DNA of 64,000 bases from Bacteroidota bacterium (GCA_026391805.1 JAPLDJ010000009.1:124001-188000), one strand, 5' to 3'; positions 16,231-25,829 are shown, counted from the stretch's first letter. Translations and numbers: made by a program. Notes: a model not told the origin generated them from the sequence alone.

Positions 16231-17040
16231 ATGGTTTCCCTGGCTTTCTCTCCTTGTCCGAACGACACCTTCATCTTCGATGCCATGGTGCACGGGAAGA
16301 TCGACACGGAAGGACTTTCCTTTGATTTCCGCATGGAAGATGTGGAAACGCTGAACCACCTGGCAATGGAAGGCGCCGTGGATATGGTAAAGGTGAGCTA
16401 TCACGGATACCTCTGCATCGCAGACAAGTACCTGTTACTTGACTCCGGAAGCGCATTGGGAAGAGGGAACGGTCCGCTCCTGATCAGCAAAAAGCACCAT
16501 TCCGTTTCTGAACTGAAAGATCTTCTGGTTGCCATCCCCGGAGAATATACCACTGCCCACCTTTTGCTGAAGGTGATGGCCCCCGGTATAAGCAGGAAAA
16601 AGATCATGGTTTTTCATCAGATCGAGGATGCCATTCTTAAGGAGGAAGTGGATGCCGGGGTGATCATCCATGAGAACCGTTTTACTTACCAGCGGAAGGG
16701 TCTCCTGAAAATTGCAGACCTCGGTGAATACTGGGAAAACCTGACCGGCCTGCCGGTTCCGCTCGGAGGGATCGTTGCCCGGAAAGAGCTTGGGGAAGAG
16801 ATCACCGGTAAACTGAACCGCATCATGCACAGGAGTGTCGCCTATGCCATGAAAAACCCGGAAGCAGTGATGGATTTTGTCCGGCAGAAGGCGCAGGAGA
16901 TGGAAGATGAGGTGATGCAGAAGCACATTGCGCTTTATGTAAATGATTTTACGCTAGATTTGGGCGAAGAAGGCAGGAAAGCGGTTGAGAAACTTATAGA
17001 ACTCACGAAACCAATATTAGAACAAGGATTACACGGATAA
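16231..17040 (+). CDS. mqnD: 1,4-dihydroxy-6-naphthoate synthase
   Basis: MqnD converts cyclic dehypoxanthine futalosine to 1,4-dihydroxy-6-naphthoate, the ring precursor of menaquinone. The N-terminal block SLAFSPCPNDTFIFDAMVHG is diagnostic and is followed by DMVKVSYHGY and GSALGRGNGPLL, all in the periplasmic-binding-protein-like fold of the family. HENRFTY supplies the catalytic-region His. Length (269 aa) is normal. The start follows a heptamer repeat directly. The last residues (G-L-H-G) and stop come from a GGATTACACGGATAAAACGG repeat-like word. MqnA and MqnC are not in the window. Confidence 0.94.
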   Translation: MVSLAFSPCPNDTFIFDAMVHGKIDTEGLSFDFRMEDVETLNHLAMEGAVDMVKVSYHGYLCIADKYLLLDSGSALGRGNGPLLISKKHHSVSELKDLLVAIPGEYTTAHLLLKVMAPGISRKKIMVFHQIEDAILKEEVDAGVIIHENRFTYQRKGLLKIADLGEYWENLTGLPVPLGGIVARKELGEEITGKLNRIMHRSVAYAMKNPEAVMDFVRQKAQEMEDEVMQKHIALYVNDFTLDLGEEGRKAVEKLIELTKPILEQGLHG

Positions 17041-17091
17041 AACGGATTATCATATTCCGTTCATTCCGTGTTTTCCGTGTTCCATTTCACC

Positions 17092-18369
17092 ATGAAATCT
17101 AATCTATCTATCGACTCCCTCGGAAAGGCCTTCAGATCGGCACTTTCAAAAGGACTGATCGGCGAAGAAGATACCGCCATGATCTTTCTTGATCTCTCAT
17201 TCCTTGAAGAACGGATCCGGCACCTCCAATCCCTTTTTCCTTCTTCCTCCCTGCATGCGATTGCCACAAAAGCAAATCCCCTGCTGAAGATCCTTAAATT
17301 CATGCTTCCGCTCGGCGCAGGGGCGGAGGTCGCTTCGGTCGGGGAGCTTAAATTGGCGCTGAAAGCGGGTTATCCTCCGGAAAAGATCGTTTTTGATTCC
17401 CCGGTTAAAACGATGCAGGACCTGGAATTTGCATTGTTGGCCGGCGTCCACATCAATGCCGATTCCCTTGCTGAACTTGACCGGATCGCCCTTCTCAAAG
17501 AAAAAATTCACTCTTCCGGTACCGCCGGGATCCGCATCAATCCGCAGGTCGGTGTGGGATCAATCCTTGAATCCAGCGTTGCCGGCGAATATTCAAAATT
17601 CGGTGTTCCCATCCGGACAGGGAAAGAAGAGCTTAAATCGGCATTTCTACGTTACGAATGGCTCACCGGTGTGCACCTGCACGTGGGTTCCCAGGGATGC
17701 TCAATGGAATTGCTGCTGGAAGGAATCCGCGTATTGTACGAATTTGCGGAAGAGATCAACACGATCACCGGTACGCGCAGGATCAACATCTTCGACATTG
17801 GCGGTGGATTTCCCATATCCTACGACAGTTCCATCGAACCACCTTCCATGGAGGAATATGCCGGTGAAATAAAAAAACGCTTCCCCTCACTCTTCACTAA
17901 TCACTATTCACTTTTCACTGAATTCGGCCGCTGGGTCCATGTGAACACCGGCTGGACCGTCAGCCGTGTCGAATACGTCAAACGCGATCCGGGGATCAAC
18001 ACGGCCATGATCCATGTCGGCGCCGACCTTTTCCTCAGGGAATGTCTGAACCCGAAAGCGTGGCAGCATGAGTACACGCTTTTCGATATAAACGGTATAC
18101 AGAAGCAGGGCAAAGATGTTCATCCATATAACCTGGCCGGTCCCCTCTGTTTTTCCGGCGACATCCTTGCCCGCGATGTGAAGTTGCCGGCGGCAGAAGA
18201 AGGAGATTACCTTGTCATCCACGATACCGGCGGCTATACCTTCAGCATGTGGTCGCGGTACAACAGCCGTTTAATGCCCAAAGTTATGGGTTACATTGGA
18301 AAAGATGATCAATTTATGATTCTGAAAGATCGTGAATCCTTTGAACACCTCATGACGGAATGGATATAA
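17092..18369 (+). CDS. Group IV PLP-dependent decarboxylase, LysA-like (diaminopimelate decarboxylase type)
   Basis: Alanine-racemase-fold decarboxylase. AIATKANP carries the PLP lysine. GAGAEVASVGEL, HLHVGSQG, DIGGGFPI, EFGR (for the usual EPGR phosphate-binding loop), GPLCFSGDIL (active-site Cys) and HDTGGYTFSMWSRYNS are all present. The most likely reaction is meso-diaminopimelate to lysine, but carboxynorspermidine or ornithine decarboxylase relatives share these motifs, so no symbol is given. I chose the ATG at 17092; the open frame upstream to 17068 runs through a TTCCGTG repeat. Codons 17889-17923 are a heptamer repeat read as protein just before the EFGR motif. mqnD ends 51 bases upstream. 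Confidence 0.82.
   Translation: MKSNLSIDSLGKAFRSALSKGLIGEEDTAMIFLDLSFLEERIRHLQSLFPSSSLHAIATKANPLLKILKFMLPLGAGAEVASVGELKLALKAGYPPEKIVFDSPVKTMQDLEFALLAGVHINADSLAELDRIALLKEKIHSSGTAGIRINPQVGVGSILESSVAGEYSKFGVPIRTGKEELKSAFLRYEWLTGVHLHVGSQGCSMELLLEGIRVLYEFAEEINTITGTRRINIFDIGGGFPISYDSSIEPPSMEEYAGEIKKRFPSLFTNHYSLFTEFGRWVHVNTGWTVSRVEYVKRDPGINTAMIHVGADLFLRECLNPKAWQHEYTLFDINGIQKQGKDVHPYNLAGPLCFSGDILARDVKLPAAEEGDYLVIHDTGGYTFSMWSRYNSRLMPKVMGYIGKDDQFMILKDRESFEHLMTEWI
17889..17923. repeat. CACTnnT heptamer array inside the LysA-like coding region
   Basis: Five 7-bp units in a row: CACTCTT, CACTAAT, CACTATT, CACTTTT, CACTGAA. They encode S-L-F-T-N-H-Y-S-L-F-T-E. Everywhere else in the window such arrays lie between genes or at gene ends; here the frame is kept on both sides. 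Confidence 0.85.
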
Positions 18370-18430
18370 TATTTTGCGGAACAATAATTTTTAGTCTTAA
18401 TTTAGCAGTTAATTCAAACGAAAAGTTCAA

Positions 18431-19408
18431 ATGATCATTGTCACCGGATCCGCAGGATTTATTGGAAGTTGCCTGGTAAGTAAACTGAATAATAAAGGCA
18501 TAAAAGACATTGTCCTTGTTGATGATTTCTCAACAGAATCCAGGAACAGGAATATCCAGAACAAATGTTTCCTCGAAAAGATCCACAGGAACGACTTCTT
18601 TGAATGGATGAAAGCGCATCACCCGGAAGTTACATTTATATTCCACATCGGCGCCCGCACCGACACCACAGAATTCAACATGGCCGTGTTCGACGAACTG
18701 AACCTGAACTATTCCAAATCGATGTGGAACGCCTGCTCGGAATACAGGATCCCGCTGATCTATGCCTCTTCAGCAGCAACGTATGGCGATGGGAAACTTG
18801 GGTACAACGATGACCATGAATTGACCGGCCAGTTGAAACCCCTGAATCCTTACGGTATTTCAAAGAATGAATTTGACAAATGGGCGCTTCAGCAGGAGAT
18901 GCAGCCACCGTTCTGGTACGGGCTTAAATTCTTCAATGTTTTTGGTCCGAATGAATATCACAAGGGGAGGATGGCTTCGGTGGTGTTTCACGCTTTCAAT
19001 CAGGTTAAACAGGTTGGACAAGCGGAAGGTGTTGTGAAGCTTTTCCGGTCGCATAACCCGGCGTACACTGATGGCGGGCAGTTGCGTGATTTTATTTATG
19101 TCAAGGATGTGATCGATGTGATCTGGTTCCTCATGAACCACGGAAAGGATTCCGGGATCTACAACCTCGGAACGGGCCATGCCCGAACCTTCCTTGATCT
19201 TGCTAATGCCGTATTCGCAGCCCTCGACAAGCAGTCCAACATTCAGTTCATCGATACCCCGGCCGATATCCGCGACAAATATCAGTATTTCACAGAGGCC
19301 AATATGAAAAAGCTTCTTTCCATCGGTTATTCACGACGTTTTTACACACTTGAGAAGGGGATTGAGGAGTATGTTCAGGGTTATTTAGTAGACAGAACGA
19401 TATTCTGA
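18431..19408 (+). CDS. hldD: ADP-L-glycero-D-manno-heptose 6-epimerase
   Basis: Short-chain dehydrogenase/epimerase that flips C6 of ADP-heptose, the sugar donor for the LPS inner core. The NAD(P)-binding loop GSAGFIGS is at the N-terminus (TGSAGFIGSCLVSKLN). The catalytic YxxxK is in YGISKNEFD. HIGARTDTTE, FFNVFGPNEYHKGRMASV and DTPADIRDKYQYFTEANMKKL are HldD-specific features. Length of 325 aa is normal. It lies 61 bases after the LysA-like gene. A 274-base gap with a well-formed promoter separates it from the T9SS gene array. Confidence 0.92.
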   Translation: MIIVTGSAGFIGSCLVSKLNNKGIKDIVLVDDFSTESRNRNIQNKCFLEKIHRNDFFEWMKAHHPEVTFIFHIGARTDTTEFNMAVFDELNLNYSKSMWNACSEYRIPLIYASSAATYGDGKLGYNDDHELTGQLKPLNPYGISKNEFDKWALQQEMQPPFWYGLKFFNVFGPNEYHKGRMASVVFHAFNQVKQVGQAEGVVKLFRSHNPAYTDGGQLRDFIYVKDVIDVIWFLMNHGKDSGIYNLGTGHARTFLDLANAVFAALDKQSNIQFIDTPADIRDKYQYFTEANMKKLLSIGYSRRFYTLEKGIEEYVQGYLVDRTIF

Positions 19409-19450
19409 TCTTCGGGGCAATCATTTTTCCTACCAATCATCAACTTTCCG

Positions 19451-19480
19451 TTGACTTTATTCATTTTTTTATTATATTTG
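19451..19480 (+). promoter_or_regulatory. Bacteroidota-type promoter of gene A
   Basis: TTG (19451-19453), 19 bases, then TATATTTG (19473-19480). This is an exact fit to the phylum consensus TTG-N19-TAnnTTTG. It leaves a leader of about 195 bases before the ATG at 19683, in which I see nothing else. Confidence 0.75.
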
Positions 19481-19682
19481 ATGTCTGTCCGTAAAATAGG
19501 ATGTTTGTTGCATTATTTTTATTTTTTATATTCGACTGATTGACAAGAATGCCTGAAATTATCAGCCGTTAATAAACGTATTACTCTGAGATGTAAGAAG
19601 CTTTTCAAGGTACAATCCTGAAACAAATCAATGTTTTTGATAAAAACAATAATTAACGTTTCATAAACCAAAATCAAGTACT

Positions 19683-19988
19683 ATGAAAAATTTACTCAAA
19701 TTTGTCTCAGTCCTGTTATTCATTGCCGGATTGAGCAATTCACTGACAGCACAACCCCAGTATTACAATTTCAATAACGGTACTGGGGCAAACTCTTTCC
19801 CGCTTAATGTTACTGGGGGAAAAGATGTTCAGCTGCTTTACCTTCCGGGTGCATTTAACCAGCCATCAGCCGCTCCGGCCGGAAATATTACAACTCTTTA
19901 TCTACGCTTTAACAGCCAAGGCTTCCGTAGTCTGGAACTACCCAACCGGGTGGGGAGCCATTACGCTCGACACTCCATTCCCTTATGA
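19683..19988 (+). pseudogene. N-terminal fragment of frameshifted T9SS gene A (signal peptide)
   Basis: Encodes MKNLLKFVSVLLFIAGLSNS...AQPQYYNFNNG, a signal peptide and N-terminal segment closely matching gene B at 23546. After about codon 77 (near 19912) the reading frame becomes nonsense and stops at 19988. Comparison with gene B shows why. The distance from the Gly codon of APAG to the Lys codon of KASV is 37 bases here and 144 in gene B, a net loss of 107 bases, which is not a multiple of three. The rest of the protein continues in another frame (19807-23169). Either a real disabling deletion or an assembly error; without the signal peptide the main part could not be exported. Confidence 0.75.
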
Positions 19989-22900
19989 CCCCACGCAAAG
20001 TTTAATTGTTGACATAGGACAATGCGCAGCTTCTGCTGGTGGCGGAATCCTTTATTTCACAACCCAAACAAATACTCTGAGAGTCTGGTCTGTTGGAGGA
20101 TGTCCTTTTGTCTGCTATGCCAGTTCAAGTGTTTACAATTATGATATGGGGATCAACGTGGGAGCCAGCAGCGGCCCGCCGATTGTTACAACTACAGCTG
20201 CCACGGCGGTAACAGGCAACGCTGCCACCCTGAACGGAACGGTAAATGCCAATGGTGCCTCAGCTACCGTAAGCTTTGAGTATGGTTTAACAACAACCTA
20301 CGGTTCGACTGTGGCCGGAGTTCCAAGCCCGGTAACCGGCACATCTGCAGTTGCAGTCAGCGCCGGTATTACAGGTCTGACGGCAAATACACTTTACCAT
20401 TTCAGGTGTAAGGGTGTCAATTCGAACGGGACCACCAATGGAAATGATATGACCTTCACTACACTCGGGCCACCACCGACTGTTATTACTACTGCAGCAA
20501 CCGCAGTTGCCGGCACCACTGCGACGGTGAACGGGACGGTGAATGCCAACAATGCAAACACAACGACCTCTTTCGACTATGGACTGACCACCACCTACGG
20601 TACGAATGTTCCGGGAGTTCCACTAACGGTGACTGGCAGTATAGTAACCGCTGTTTCGGCAAATCTTGTCGGATTGGCCGGCGGCACACTCTATCATTAC
20701 AGGATCAACGGCACCAGCGCCAACGGTACATCCAACGGAAATGACATGACCTTTACCACGACCGGCGCTCCGCCTACAGTTGTCACGACTGCAGCTGGTG
20801 CAATTACCGCTACCACCGCAACACTGAACGGAACTGTAGCTGCCGGCGGTTTTCTCAGTACCTGTTATTTCCAGTATGGACTTACAACAGCCTATGGCAC
20901 ACAAACTGCATCTGTTCCGCCGACGGTACCAGGAATTGCAGTAACGCCGATATCCTTAGGCATCACAGGACTGTCCCCTGGTGTCCTTTATCATTTCCGC
21001 GCGATCGCAACAAATCTGAACGGCGACACATACGGTAATGACATGACCTTTACAACGCTGACACAAGCACCTACGGTGATCACCTATGCCGCAACCGGTG
21101 TTAATACCACGGTTGCCACCCTGAACGGGCTGGTTACAGCGAATGGAGCGGCTACGACCATCTGGTTTGACTACGGACTGACTGTTGGCTACGGAACATC
21201 GGTTGCAGGGACACCCCCCAGTGTGATCGGAAATACGGCGACGACAAGCCTTTACAACGCCATCGGTCTGACCAATGCCACGCTGTACCATTACAGGATC
21301 AGAGCGGTCAATGCCATGGGAACAACCAACGGTGCCGACATGACCTTTACCACAGGGTGCTTCACTGCAGGGCCCGCAGGGCCGATCACGGGACCGACAC
21401 AGGCCTGCCAGGGAGGCTCGGGCTACGTTTATTCAGTTGCCCCCATTTCGAATGCATCGGGCTATGTCTGGACCGTACCTGTAGGAGGTACAATAACACT
21501 AGGGGCAAATACCAACACGATCACCGTGAGCTATTCGCCCACTGCAGTAGCTGGTTATATCTATGTATACGGGATCGCAGGCTGCGGAAACGGATCGCCT
21601 GCCCAACTTGGCGTGGCGATGAATCCTTATCCGGCGCCGACCATCACCGGCCCGGCCGGTACGTGTGCGAATGTGGCAGGCAATGTATATACAACCCAGC
21701 CCGGAATGACCAACTATAACTGGGCTGTTTCCATCGGTGGCTTCATTACCGCCGGTGGCACTCCTACAAGCAATACTGCAACGGTGACATGGGTAACAAC
21801 CGGGGCCAAGACCATTTCCGTCAATTACAACAGTGCGACCGGATGTTCCGGATTGGCTTCTACTGTCTATAATGTCACAAACAATCCGTTGCCCGTCCCG
21901 ACGATCACAGGACCAAGCCCTGCCTGCAGCAATTTCCCGGGACAGGTTTATACGACCCAGGCCGGCATGAGCGGGTACAGCTGGACCATCTCAGCCGGGG
22001 GTACTATAACATCAGGTGGAACTACCAATGCTGTCACCGTGACCTGGACCGGTCTGGGAGCTCAATCTATTTCGGTAAACTATACCAATGCCAACGGCTG
22101 TACAGCCGTGGCGCCAGTCACCTACGCTGTTACCGTGAACGCCAGCCCAACCCCAACCATAACCGGACCGGCCAATCTGTGCCTTAACTCAGGATTTATT
22201 ACCTATACAACGCAGCCGGGAATGACCGGGTACACCTGGACGATCTCTTCCGGCGGTGTCATCAACTATGGTGCAACAACCAATACCGCTACTGTTACCT
22301 GGAATACAGCAGGTACACAGTGGATCAGGGTGAATTACACCAATGCATCCGGATGTTCAGCGTACACAGCAACACAATTTGATGTAACGGTTAACGGGCT
22401 GCCTGGCGCTGCAGGGTCGATTACCGGCACAGCTACTGTTTGCGCTGGCACCGATGGTGTCACCTATTCAGTACCGGTAATCTCCGGGGCTGTTTCCTAC
22501 ATCTGGACACTGCCAACCGGTGCATCAAATGCAACCGGAAGCCTCGGCAACTCCATCACCGTTGATTTTGCTGCCAATGCATCCAGCGGGAACATAACCG
22601 TTGTCGGCAATAACATGTGCGGAAATGGTGCATCTTCTCCGCCGTTTGCCGTAACTGTGACACCGCTGCCGGTTGCCCCCGTTGTTACCAATACGGGGTA
22701 CATCCTTTACAGCGATGCTGCTGCAGGAAACCAGTGGTATTATTCAACGACCATTGGCGGAACGGGCGCACCCATCAGCGGAGCTGTTTTACAGACCTAC
22801 GATGCCACACTTACAGGTACCGGTTATTATTGGTCGGTAGTCACGCTAAGCGGTTGCTCTTCCGATACGTCGAACCACAAGTACATTGTTGTTACCGGAG

Positions 22901-23169
22901 TTGAATCACAATCCGCTTCCGGCATCAGCCTCTACCCGGTTCCGAACGACGGAAGGTTCAACGTGATCTTCTCCGGAACTTCAAATGATACTTACACCAT
23001 CAGCGTATTCAACAGCCTTGGACTGAAGATCTTTGAAGAACCGAATGTGGAAGTGAACGGCCCGACCCAGAAGGTGATCGACCTGCGGCCCGTTCCCAAT
23101 GGCGTTTATACCGTGATCATTGAGAACAGCCTGAAGCAGGTTGTTAAAAAGATCGTGGTGAACAAATAA
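19807..23169 (+). CDS. Gene A main part: T9SS modular surface protein (frameshifted from its signal peptide)
   Basis: Homology to gene B begins near 19918 (KASV...YPTGWGAITLDTPFPYDPTQ); the sequence before that is out-of-frame, so the ATG at 19807 is not a biological start. Four fibronectin-like modules of about 97 residues follow (from about 20175, 20470, 20765 and 21060; motif TLNGTVNANG...YGLTTTYG...LYHFR). Then come PKD-like modules of the ITGP-C...GNVYTTQ-GMxxYxWT type (21360-22670). A conserved final part GISLYPVPNDGRF...KKIVVNK is the T9SS sorting domain shared by genes A to E. Likely a cell-surface adhesin or matrix protein when intact. Confidence 0.8.
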   Translation: MLLGEKMFSCFTFRVHLTSHQPLRPEILQLFIYALTAKASVVWNYPTGWGAITLDTPFPYDPTQSLIVDIGQCAASAGGGILYFTTQTNTLRVWSVGGCPFVCYASSSVYNYDMGINVGASSGPPIVTTTAATAVTGNAATLNGTVNANGASATVSFEYGLTTTYGSTVAGVPSPVTGTSAVAVSAGITGLTANTLYHFRCKGVNSNGTTNGNDMTFTTLGPPPTVITTAATAVAGTTATVNGTVNANNANTTTSFDYGLTTTYGTNVPGVPLTVTGSIVTAVSANLVGLAGGTLYHYRINGTSANGTSNGNDMTFTTTGAPPTVVTTAAGAITATTATLNGTVAAGGFLSTCYFQYGLTTAYGTQTASVPPTVPGIAVTPISLGITGLSPGVLYHFRAIATNLNGDTYGNDMTFTTLTQAPTVITYAATGVNTTVATLNGLVTANGAATTIWFDYGLTVGYGTSVAGTPPSVIGNTATTSLYNAIGLTNATLYHYRIRAVNAMGTTNGADMTFTTGCFTAGPAGPITGPTQACQGGSGYVYSVAPISNASGYVWTVPVGGTITLGANTNTITVSYSPTAVAGYIYVYGIAGCGNGSPAQLGVAMNPYPAPTITGPAGTCANVAGNVYTTQPGMTNYNWAVSIGGFITAGGTPTSNTATVTWVTTGAKTISVNYNSATGCSGLASTVYNVTNNPLPVPTITGPSPACSNFPGQVYTTQAGMSGYSWTISAGGTITSGGTTNAVTVTWTGLGAQSISVNYTNANGCTAVAPVTYAVTVNASPTPTITGPANLCLNSGFITYTTQPGMTGYTWTISSGGVINYGATTNTATVTWNTAGTQWIRVNYTNASGCSAYTATQFDVTVNGLPGAAGSITGTATVCAGTDGVTYSVPVISGAVSYIWTLPTGASNATGSLGNSITVDFAANASSGNITVVGNNMCGNGASSPPFAVTVTPLPVAPVVTNTGYILYSDAAAGNQWYYSTTIGGTGAPISGAVLQTYDATLTGTGYYWSVVTLSGCSSDTSNHKYIVVTGVESQSASGISLYPVPNDGRFNVIFSGTSNDTYTISVFNSLGLKIFEEPNVEVNGPTQKVIDLRPVPNGVYTVIIENSLKQVVKKIVVNK

Positions 23170-23232
23170 CAAACTGGCGAACTGGCGAGCTAGCGAATTG
23201 GTGAGTATTTTTAACTCACCAGTTCACCAGTT
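23168..23232. repeat. Inverted octamer arrays after gene A
   Basis: AACTGGCG-type octamers (23172-23206) are followed, after TATTTTT, by the reverse-complement family (AACTCACCAGTTCACCAGTT, 23213-23232). They can fold into an imperfect long hairpin just upstream of the terminator. Confidence 0.8.
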
Positions 23233-23254
23233 AAAAAGCCAAGAACCAAATCCC

Positions 23255-23286
23255 AGCTCCGTCGTTCATCCGGCGGGGCTTTTTTA
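23255..23286 (+). terminator. Terminator of gene A
   Basis: AGCTCCGTC (23255-23263) pairs with GGCGGGGCT (23272-23280), including two G-T wobbles, and is followed by a T-run. Confidence 0.8.
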
Positions 23287-23332
23287 TTTTTCAACATGGA
23301 TAGCGTTTTTTTTTAATATTATTAATTTTTTA

Positions 23333-23362
23333 TTGAACTAAACTGTTTTTGTATTATATTTG
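23333..23362 (+). promoter_or_regulatory. Bacteroidota-type promoter of gene B
   Basis: TTG (23333-23335), 19 bases, TATATTTG (23355-23362). The same spacing and the same -7 box as for gene A; the surrounding bases are also similar (TATATTTGA-GTC-GTCC). Confidence 0.75.
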
Positions 23363-23545
23363 AAGTCCGTCCTGAAAATAGTACGGCTGCTGCATTCTTA
23401 TACGTTGACTTATCATCAGGACAGATTGACATCTTTAATCCTTGAACCTGTAATAAAACATACTCCTTTAAACCTTATCAGTCAAAAGAAAATTTCGGAT
23501 AACATTTAAAATAAATTCTGTTTTATAAACCAAAAACAATTCATT

Positions 23546-25705
23546 ATGAAAAATCTACTCAAGTTTTTTTCTGTCCTGTTTTTACTCCTTGCAGGATTTA
23601 ATTGTTTTGTTACTGCACAACCGCAGTATTACAATTTCAACAATGGTGCTTCGAATAATAGTTTCCCGTTTAATATGGCGGCGGGAAAAATGACCGAGTC
23701 GCTCTTCAGTGCGGGATCATTAAATCAGCCAACTCCGGCTCCTGCCGGAACTATCATAAGTATTGCAATCCGGATGACCGGAACTATGAATGCAACTTAT
23801 ACCAACCTGGAGATCAAAATGGGGCAATCGTCCATCACGGATCTGACCTCCGGGGTCTTTTACGCAGGCCTCATGACCTCGGTTTATTTCAAGGCTTCGG
23901 TAGCGTTATCCTTTCCAACCGGATGGGCGACCATTGTTCTTGACACGCCGTTCCCTTATGATCCCACTCAAAGTTTAATTGTTGACATAGGACAATGCGG
24001 GTATACAGGAACTGGTTCAACTGTCTCCAATTCTACCACATCGGGGATCAAGAGGGTCTGGTCGGTTGGAGGATGTCCGTTTGCTCCCTATGCCAGCGGC
24101 GATGCCAGTACTCTTAATTTTGGAATCAATATGGTCGTCGGCGTCCCTCCTACAGTTGTGACTACGGCGGCAACCGCCATCAGTACAACCACAGCAACGC
24201 TGAACGGCACGGTGAATGCCAACGGCTATTCAACCGTCGTTACATTTGAATACGGACTTACAACGGCCTATGGCACCACTGTTCCCGGTGTTCCCAGCCC
24301 CGTCACAGGAAGTGTGGTGACACCCGTCAGCGCAAATATTATCGGGTTGACCAACAGCACGCTTTACCATTTCAGGGTAAAAGGGGTGAATGCAGGCGGA
24401 ACTGTAAACGGTGCTGATCTGACCTTCACAACCACCAACTGTCCTTTACCTGCCACTCCGGGTGTGATAGCAGGCTCAACATCCCTTTGCGGCAACACCA
24501 CAGGGAACGTTTACTCCGTTACGCCCATACCCGGCGTTACGGGCTATTCATGGACAGTACCTCCCGGAGCAACGATCACGGCAGGATTAAACACCAATTC
24601 CATTACAGTAACAGCCGGGCAGACATCCGGTAATGTCACAGTAAGCGGCATCAACATCTGCGGTAACGGTCCCACATCAACCCTTGCCGTTACAGTAACA
24701 CCCGTTCCCATCATCACCATCAACGGAGCATCTTCAGTCTGCCTTAATTCCGGGTTTTCGTACTACTCGACACAAACCGGGATGAACAATTACATCTGGA
24801 CGATCTCTCCCGGGGGCACAATCGTAGGCGGATTTGGAACATACCAGATCCAGGTAACCTGGAACACAACAGGAGCACAGTCCGTCAGTGTGATCTATTC
24901 CACCCCGACAGGTTGTTCGCCCACAGCACCCACCGTGCTTCCTGTCAACGTTCTTACACTCCCGGGGAATGCCGGGTCGCTCACAGGCACGGCTGCTCTT
25001 TGTGAAGGAACCACGGGTGTTGCCTATTCTGTTGCACCGGTGTCAAGTGCCGGCACCTACATCTGGTCCCTCCCGGCCGGCGCCACCATTACATCTGGCG
25101 CAAGCACCAATGCGATCACGGTCGATTATGCGATGGGTGCATCCTCCGGCCCGATCACAGTATATGCAAACAATATCTGCGGGAACGGAGCAACATCACC
25201 GGCGTTCAATGTAACCGTTAATTCTATACCACCCACTCCCGTAGTCACAAGCATAGGGTACATGCTATACAGCAGCGCTCCGCTCGGGAACCAGTGGTAC
25301 TTTGAAGGGACCCTCATTCCAGGGGCCACCAATCCAACCCATGATGCAACGACCACCGGGACCGGTAATTACTGGACGATCGTTACCCTCAACAACTGCC
25401 ACTCCGCAGAGTCGAACCATCAGATGATCATCTCCACAGGCGTAGATTCTCACTCAAATGCCGCCATCAGTATCCACCCGGTCCCGAACGACGGGCAATT
25501 TACGGTGACATTCTCCTCAGCTGACACCTATAACATCAGTGTGTTAAACAACATCGGCATAAATGTCTATACAGAGAAGAACGTGGCAGCCGGAGCAGGT
25601 GCCACCAAGGTTATCGATCTCAGGCCCGTGCCGAACGGTGTTTATACAGTGATCTTTGAGAACAGCAGCACCAAGGTGGTGAAGAAGATCGTTGTGAATA
25701 AATAA
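23546..25705 (+). CDS. Gene B: T9SS modular surface protein
   Basis: 719 residues with signal peptide MKNLLKFFSVLFLLLAGFNC...AQPQ. The N-terminal domain (about residues 28-200) contains FPTGWATIVLDTPFPYDPTQ and ends WSVGGCPF; it is the intact version of the domain broken in gene A. One fibronectin-like module follows (VVTTAATAI...TLNGTVNANG...LYHFRVKG), then three or four PKD-like modules with paired Cys (LCGNTTGNVYSV, VCLNSGFSYYST, LCEGTTGVAYSV), then the shared T9SS sorting domain ending KKIVVNK. No enzymatic motif. Probably a secreted adhesin or sheath component; function is inferred from architecture only. Confidence 0.88.
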   Translation: MKNLLKFFSVLFLLLAGFNCFVTAQPQYYNFNNGASNNSFPFNMAAGKMTESLFSAGSLNQPTPAPAGTIISIAIRMTGTMNATYTNLEIKMGQSSITDLTSGVFYAGLMTSVYFKASVALSFPTGWATIVLDTPFPYDPTQSLIVDIGQCGYTGTGSTVSNSTTSGIKRVWSVGGCPFAPYASGDASTLNFGINMVVGVPPTVVTTAATAISTTTATLNGTVNANGYSTVVTFEYGLTTAYGTTVPGVPSPVTGSVVTPVSANIIGLTNSTLYHFRVKGVNAGGTVNGADLTFTTTNCPLPATPGVIAGSTSLCGNTTGNVYSVTPIPGVTGYSWTVPPGATITAGLNTNSITVTAGQTSGNVTVSGINICGNGPTSTLAVTVTPVPIITINGASSVCLNSGFSYYSTQTGMNNYIWTISPGGTIVGGFGTYQIQVTWNTTGAQSVSVIYSTPTGCSPTAPTVLPVNVLTLPGNAGSLTGTAALCEGTTGVAYSVAPVSSAGTYIWSLPAGATITSGASTNAITVDYAMGASSGPITVYANNICGNGATSPAFNVTVNSIPPTPVVTSIGYMLYSSAPLGNQWYFEGTLIPGATNPTHDATTTGTGNYWTIVTLNNCHSAESNHQMIISTGVDSHSNAAISIHPVPNDGQFTVTFSSADTYNISVLNNIGINVYTEKNVAAGAGATKVIDLRPVPNGVYTVIFENSSTKVVKKIVVNK

Positions 25706-25774
25706 CTGGCGAGTTGGCGAACTGGTGAATTGGTGAGTAATTTTTAACTCGCGAGTTCGCCAGTTCACCAGTTA
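25703..25774. repeat. Inverted octamer arrays after gene B
   Basis: Octamers ACTGGCGA, GTTGGCGA, ACTGGTGA and ATTGGTGA start at the stop codon (TAACTGG). After an AATTTTT spacer the complementary family runs from 25746 to 25774. Confidence 0.82.
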
Positions 25775-25794
25775 AAAGCTAAAAACCCATTACC

Positions 25795-25829
25795 AGGCCT
25801 CGTCGGAAACGGCGGGGCTTTTTTTTGTT
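25795..25829 (+). terminator. Terminator of gene B
   Basis: GGCCTCGTC and GGCGGGGCT form a stem around GGAAAC, followed by eight T. Same sequence type as after gene A. Confidence 0.8.
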
